The notes below the pieces were generated by a model. It saw nothing but the letters and a program-made list of their open reading frames with translations. It was not told the origin of the DNA and did not search any database. The position numbers and the translations under genes were made by a program. Source: Candidatus Portnoybacteria bacterium CG10_big_fil_rev_8_21_14_0_10_36_7 (lineage in GTDB: Bacteria > Patescibacteriota > Minisyncoccia > Portnoybacterales > PFDW01). From it: 7,294 bases of DNA. The stretch lies in assembly GCA_002793835.1 (NCBI GenBank), contig PFDW01000008.1, positions 5,052-12,345 on the forward strand, given 5' to 3'. Shown here piece by piece: positions 5,546 through 7,294 of the stretch; the first letter of the stretch is position 1; each line of letters opens with the position of its first letter.

Positions 5546-5565
5546 GCCTAAAATATCATCATTTG

Positions 5566-5574
5566 TGTGGATAA
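5566..5574 (-). promoter_or_regulatory. Consensus DnaA box
   Basis: The minus strand reads TTATCCACA, an exact match to the 9-base bacterial DnaA box. It lies in the divergent intergenic region, about 20 bases upstream of the -35 of the gyrB unit. I find no second perfect copy in the window, so this is more likely DnaA control of the gyrB unit or an outlying box near an origin than a full origin. Confidence 0.55.
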
Positions 5575-5595
5575 TAATACAATATTTAACAAAGA

Positions 5596-5624
5596 TTGAA
5601 TTTTTCAATTATATAAGGTAGAAT
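5596..5624 (+). promoter_or_regulatory. Promoter of the tRNA cluster
   Basis: TTGAAT (5596-5601), a 17-base spacer and TAGAAT (5619-5624). Expected start near 5631, eight bases before the first tRNA. The -35 lies in a small inverted repeat TTGAA-TTT-TTCAA (5596-5608). Confidence 0.65.
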
Positions 5625-5638
5625 GTAGACTGATTCAT

Positions 5639-5712
5639 AGCGGGGTGGAGAAGTAGTATCTCGGGAGTCTCATAAGCTCCAGGCCTTGGTGCAATTCCAA
5701 GCCCCGCTACCA
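5639..5712 (+). tRNA. tRNA-Met(CAU), initiator-like, with divergent D and T loops
   Basis: A complete cloverleaf of 74 bases with encoded CCA. Acceptor AGCGGGG (5639-5645) pairs with CCCCGCT (5702-5708), discriminator A. D stem GAGA/TCTC, which has the A11:U24 pair typical of bacterial initiators. Anticodon stem GGAGT/GCTCC, loop CTCATAA, anticodon 5671-5673. T stem CTTGG/CCAAG. Oddities: position 1:72 is an A:U pair rather than the bacterial C:A mismatch (A1:U72 is the archaeal and eukaryotic initiator form); the anticodon stem keeps G30:C40 but not the flanking two G:C pairs; the 7-base D loop AGTAGTA lacks the GG pair; the T loop TGCAATT has G at position 55. The initiator reading rests on A11:U24, the GTGGAG start and similarity to fMet tRNAs. 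It could instead be a degenerate Met tRNA. Confidence 0.8.
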
Positions 5713-5721
5713 ACAGAATAT

Positions 5722-5793
5722 GGCTGGGTGGCTCAGTGGCAGAGCGAGCGCTTCATAAGCGCTAGGTCGTGGGTTCGATCCCCACCCCAGCTA
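5722..5793 (+). tRNA. tRNA-Met(CAU), probably the elongator
   Basis: Canonical cloverleaf. Acceptor GGCTGGG/CCCAGCT (5722-5728, 5786-5792) with a G1:U72 wobble, D stem GCTC/GAGC with loop AGTGGCA (GG present), anticodon stem AGCGC/GCGCT with loop TTCATAA (anticodon 5754-5756), variable AGGTC, T stem GTGGG/CCCAC with loop TTCGATC, discriminator A. CCA is not encoded (CCC follows). CAU could also belong to tRNA-Ile2 carrying lysidine; the AGGTCG...GGGTTCGATCCC part resembles elongator Met, but this cannot be settled by eye. It lies nine bases after the first tRNA in the same transcript. Confidence 0.93.
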
Positions 5794-5805
5794 CCCTAAA
5801 AATTC

Positions 5806-5880
5806 GGGCGCGTGGTGTAGCTGGCCTAACACGTCTCCCTGTCACGGAGAAGATCGAGGGTTCGAATCCCTTCGCGCCCG
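5806..5880 (+). tRNA. tRNA-Asp(GUC)
   Basis: Acceptor GGGCGCG/CGCGCCC, D stem GTGT/ACAC, anticodon stem TCTCC/GGAGA with loop CTGTCAC (anticodon 5841-5843), T stem GAGGG/CCCTT with loop TTCGAAT. Discriminator G73 and C38 agree with known aspartate identity elements. CCA is not encoded (CAC follows). Third and last tRNA of the cluster. Confidence 0.97.
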
Positions 5881-5886
5881 CACATA

Positions 5887-5915
5887 TTGACAGAATGACA
5901 TTTACTTGTTATTCT
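5887..5915 (+). promoter_or_regulatory. Promoter of the 89-residue gene, embedded in the tRNA terminator
   Basis: Consensus -35 TTGACA (5887-5892), 17-base spacer, -10 TATTCT (5910-5915). Start expected near 5922, giving a leader of about 43 bases. Both boxes overlap the arms of the terminator hairpin of the tRNA transcript. Confidence 0.55.
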
Positions 5916-5921
5916 GTTTTT
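5890..5921 (+). terminator. Intrinsic terminator of the tRNA cluster
   Basis: An 11-bp stem ACAGAATGACA / TGTTATTCTGT (5890-5900 with 5907-5917, one G:U pair) with a 6-base loop, then TTTT. It starts 10 bases after tRNA-Asp. Confidence 0.85.
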
Positions 5922-5964
5922 AGTTAATCTTAACAATTTAAACCAGTAAAAGGAGGAGTCTTAT

Positions 5965-6234
5965 ATGCAATTAATAATAGAAAAAACTATAGAAGGACCG
6001 TTTTTAAAACTTGTTAAAACAGCTAAGAAAAATGGAGGTGGAATTATAATTCTTTATAGCGATAAAGATTATCGTTACACCCCTCACCCAGAAGGAGCAG
6101 TAATTGTAAAAAGCAACCAGCTCCTTCTTAATGGGACAAAACTTCTTTATGAAGACGAATACAATAATTATGAATCTCACCCAAAAGGAATATTAATTGA
6201 AAAATATAGCCAACTTTTTCTTGTAGTAGCTTGA
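5965..6234 (+). CDS. 89-residue protein with a duplicated 28-residue unit, function unknown
   Basis: I do not recognise this protein. Translation start is well supported: AAGGAGG (5950-5956) lies 8 bases before the ATG. Residues 28-55 and 59-86 align without gaps and share 12 of 28 positions, including L, Y, D, Y, then H-P-x-G, I, K and Q-L-x-L. Each unit runs strand-like hydrophobic segment, charged Asp/Glu/Tyr segment, HPxG turn, then an alternating strand and QLxL. This pattern suggests an all-beta fold made of two repeats. An N-terminal stretch (1-27) with KTIEGPFLKLVKTAKKNGGG precedes them. There is no signal peptide or membrane helix, so it is probably cytoplasmic. It is monocistronic, with its own promoter and a strong terminator. 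Stop is TGA. Confidence 0.8.
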   Translation: MQLIIEKTIEGPFLKLVKTAKKNGGGIIILYSDKDYRYTPHPEGAVIVKSNQLLLNGTKLLYEDEYNNYESHPKGILIEKYSQLFLVVA

Positions 6235-6246
6235 AAGTCCAATATC

Positions 6247-6278
6247 GAAGGCATGGTTAACCCTATGCCTTCTTTTTT
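6247..6278 (+). terminator. Intrinsic terminator of the 89-residue gene
   Basis: Perfect 8-bp stem GAAGGCAT / ATGCCTTC (6247-6254 with 6265-6272), 10-base loop, then TTTTTT. It begins 13 bases after the stop codon. The minus strand has no T tract after the stem, so it acts rightward only. Confidence 0.9.
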
Positions 6279-6366
6279 ATGCTTTAACTTTTAAATAATT
6301 ATCTAATATATTAATATTAAAACTATTAGCAACTTCACCCCAATTAATAGTTCTAAAGTCATCCAT
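6277..6366 (-). CDS. Possible 29-residue small ORF
   Basis: The minus strand encodes MDDFRTINWGEVANSF followed by 13 more residues ending LKVKA, with stop TAA. GAGG at 6373-6376 lies 6 bases before the ATG, and TATAGT on the minus strand (6377-6382) could be a -10 but without a good -35. The peptide is soluble and partly amphipathic. Nothing else supports it; it may be chance in AT-rich intergenic DNA or a gene remnant. Confidence 0.2.
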   Translation of the reverse strand: MDDFRTINWGEVANSFNINILDNYLKVKA

Positions 6367-6407
6367 CAATCCCCTCACTATAATAACTACAAACATAGAT
6401 ATTAAAA

Positions 6408-6788
6408 ATGTCTAAAATCAAACAGCAAACCTAGTATAGTTACTTAGCGTTAATTTCTTTTTTATCTTTTGTTACTATTAATTGGTTCCAAATATCTCAA
6501 TCGCAGAATCAAGATAAAATTTTTACTGACCTAATAACACTTGCGGAATTCATAATAAAAAACTTGGAATTCAGCTATTCTGTTATAGTGATTCTTATGA
6601 TTTGTTATATGTCTTATTTAGCAACTAAGAAATATCGAGAAATGAAAGCCTCTAAAATGTTATTTAGCCCGTTAGAGCATGTTTTCTTTATTTTAGGATC
6701 CATAACAATAGTTGCCAGCATTATTCCTTTTTTATTTATTATTGGCTTCTTTCTATTAGTGGGCGCATTAGGCGGCATAAGTTTCTAA
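6408..6788 (+). pseudogene. Small membrane protein with an in-frame amber codon at position 9
   Basis: From the ATG at 6408 the frame reads MSKIKQQT, then TAG (6432-6434), then continues open to TAA at 6786-6788. The whole frame is 126 codons plus stop. After the amber codon come a hydrophobic segment (YLALISFLSFVTINWF, about 12-27), a polar stretch, a helix VIVILMICYMSYLA (about 59-72), a basic loop TKKYREMKASK and a long hydrophobic C-terminus (about 90-120, one or two helices). A basic N-terminus before a helix is typical of such proteins, so the amber codon looks like a nonsense change in a formerly intact gene. No ATG, GTG or TTG lies between the amber codon and a TTG at 6564; translation from there would give 74 residues without the first helix. 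TATAAT at 6379-6384 may be its -10, but the -35 is poor and there is no Shine-Dalgarno. Family not recognised. Confidence 0.5.
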
Positions 6789-6809
6789 ATTTCGCGCGAC
6801 TCGCATCCC

Positions 6810-6845
6810 ACACAAAAGCCACCTCGCAAGAGGTGGCTTTTGTGT
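6810..6845. terminator. Bidirectional terminator between convergent genes
   Basis: Perfect 16-bp stem ACACAAAAGCCACCTC / GAGGTGGCTTTTGTGT with a GCAA tetraloop (GNRA type on the plus strand). The arms supply CTTTTGTGT as a T-rich side on both strands, so it can end the rightward membrane-protein frame and the leftward gene that stops at 6850. Confidence 0.88.
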
Positions 6846-6849
6846 AAGC

Positions 6850-7294
6850 TTATAAAACGTCTAATTGCTTAAAAGCTTTTTCGTATGCCAACACCGCTCT
6901 TTTCGCATCAGATTGCGAAACATGATAATTTGCTTGGTGAGCGATTTGATTTCTTATCTTGTGAGCATTCCATATATCATCAATATTGGGGATTTGTTCT
7001 CGAGAAATTTGCTTAAGTCGCGCTCCCATGTCATCTCCAAAATAACCAATTTTTTTGAGCAAATCATCAAATAATCTATCTGCCTCTATTATGGCCAACT
7101 TAATGTTGGCTTCGTCTCCCTTGTTAACCCTACCCTCAATAATTTGCCATTCGTTTAGTAGATTAATTTGTCTGGTTGGTGGAATAAATTTCGGCTGGGA
7201 AAAGGCATGCCACCATTGTTTAATCCTCCACAAAGCATTAGCTTTATTCAAAAAAAATATCGTTAAAATAAAAAAAATAACGGAAACAATTCCG
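6850..7294 (-). CDS. Membrane-anchored HEPN-like protein, 5' end outside the window
   Basis: The frame is open from the right edge to TAA at 6850-6852, giving at least 147 residues. Upstream of a TTG at 7249-7251 it continues as GIVSVIFFILTIFF, a membrane helix, so that TTG is not the start and the gene begins beyond 7294. After the helix comes a basic-aromatic stretch (WRIKQWWHAF), a Pro linker, then a helical soluble domain: NEWQIIEGRVNKGDEA, KLAIIEADRLFDDLLKKIG, DDMGARLKQI, WNAHKIRNQIAHQ and a C-terminal helix. RNQIAH (6937-6954) matches the HEPN motif R-x4-H, whose Arg and His form the RNase site in active HEPN proteins. I associate this architecture with hypothetical proteins common in Patescibacteria; that is recollection, not a search. 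Nuclease activity is unproven; many HEPN-like domains only bind nucleotide or protein. Confidence 0.85.
   Translation of the reverse strand, partial: GIVSVIFFILTIFFLNKANALWRIKQWWHAFSQPKFIPPTRQINLLNEWQIIEGRVNKGDEANIKLAIIEADRLFDDLLKKIGYFGDDMGARLKQISREQIPNIDDIWNAHKIRNQIAHQANYHVSQSDAKRAVLAYEKAFKQLDVL

Noticed and set aside
5504..5638. Chromosomal replication origin
   Set aside because: Only one perfect DnaA box, no cluster and no dnaA or dnaN next to it; the AT-rich stretch is explained by two promoters.
220..6234. Alternative genetic code with UGA as Gly (SR1/Gracilibacteria type) or UAG read as sense
   Set aside because: TGA ends tmk inside its terminator and ends the 89-residue gene before its terminator; TAG ends gyrB at the expected family C-terminus. 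No in-frame TGA or TAG occurs within the conserved genes.
6865..7074. Plus-strand open frame of 69 codons
   Set aside because: Antisense to the HEPN-like gene, which has conserved motifs and an N-terminal helix in frame.
7249..7251. TTG as start of the HEPN-like gene
   Set aside because: The frame stays open to the window edge and encodes a membrane helix directly upstream, so the real start lies outside the window.
1..7294. CRISPR array, insertion sequence, integrase site or defence island
   Set aside because: No regularly spaced direct repeats, no transposase or integrase reading frame, and no duplicated tRNA 3' end that would mark an attachment site.

Overview
The window looks like a chromosomal segment of an AT-rich bacterium with a compact genome, most likely a member of the Candidate Phyla Radiation (Patescibacteria). 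Grounds for this are short intergenic gaps, a minimal secE-nusG-rplK cluster with no rplA after it, de novo dTMP synthesis by ThyX, divergent tRNAs, and a membrane-anchored HEPN-like protein of a kind I associate with that group. The assignment is inference; no marker here proves it. TAA, TGA and TAG all end genes here, so the standard code fits.

Layout. Positions 1-5503 are read entirely on the minus strand: (a) the first 57 codons of gatB at the left edge; (b) a thyX-tmk unit (887-1566 and 220-873) making dTMP and then dTDP, ending in a hairpin that overlaps the tmk stop codon; thyX is split by a -1 frameshift at a run of seven U; (c) a secE-nusG-rplK unit (2893 to 1719) with its own TTGACA promoter and a terminator; (d) a unit of a four-helix membrane protein and gyrB (5503 to 3008), with a promoter so close to the first ATG that the mRNA is nearly leaderless.

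Positions 5504-5638 are a divergent control region. It holds the leftward promoter of the gyrB unit, an inverted repeat around its -10 box, a perfect DnaA box, and a rightward tRNA promoter. On the plus strand follow tRNA-Met(CAU, initiator-like), tRNA-Met(CAU, elongator-like) and tRNA-Asp(GUC), then a terminator whose stem also carries promoter boxes for the next gene. That gene encodes an unrecognised 89-residue protein built from two copies of a 28-residue unit. Next comes a membrane-protein reading frame interrupted by an amber codon (6408-6788). A 16-bp bidirectional hairpin separates it from a convergent minus-strand gene for a membrane-anchored HEPN-like protein, whose 5' end lies beyond the right edge.

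The conserved genes serve information processing: translation (gatB, rplK, tRNAs), transcription elongation (nusG), secretion (secE), DNA topology (gyrB) and dTTP supply (thyX, tmk). The accessory material lies mainly to the right of 5880. I see no CRISPR array, transposon, phage module or defence cluster. The points most worth a second look are the thyX frameshift, the Walker A Lys-to-Gln change in Tmk, the aberrant initiator-type tRNA, the DnaA box beside the gyrB unit, and the duplicated 89-residue protein.
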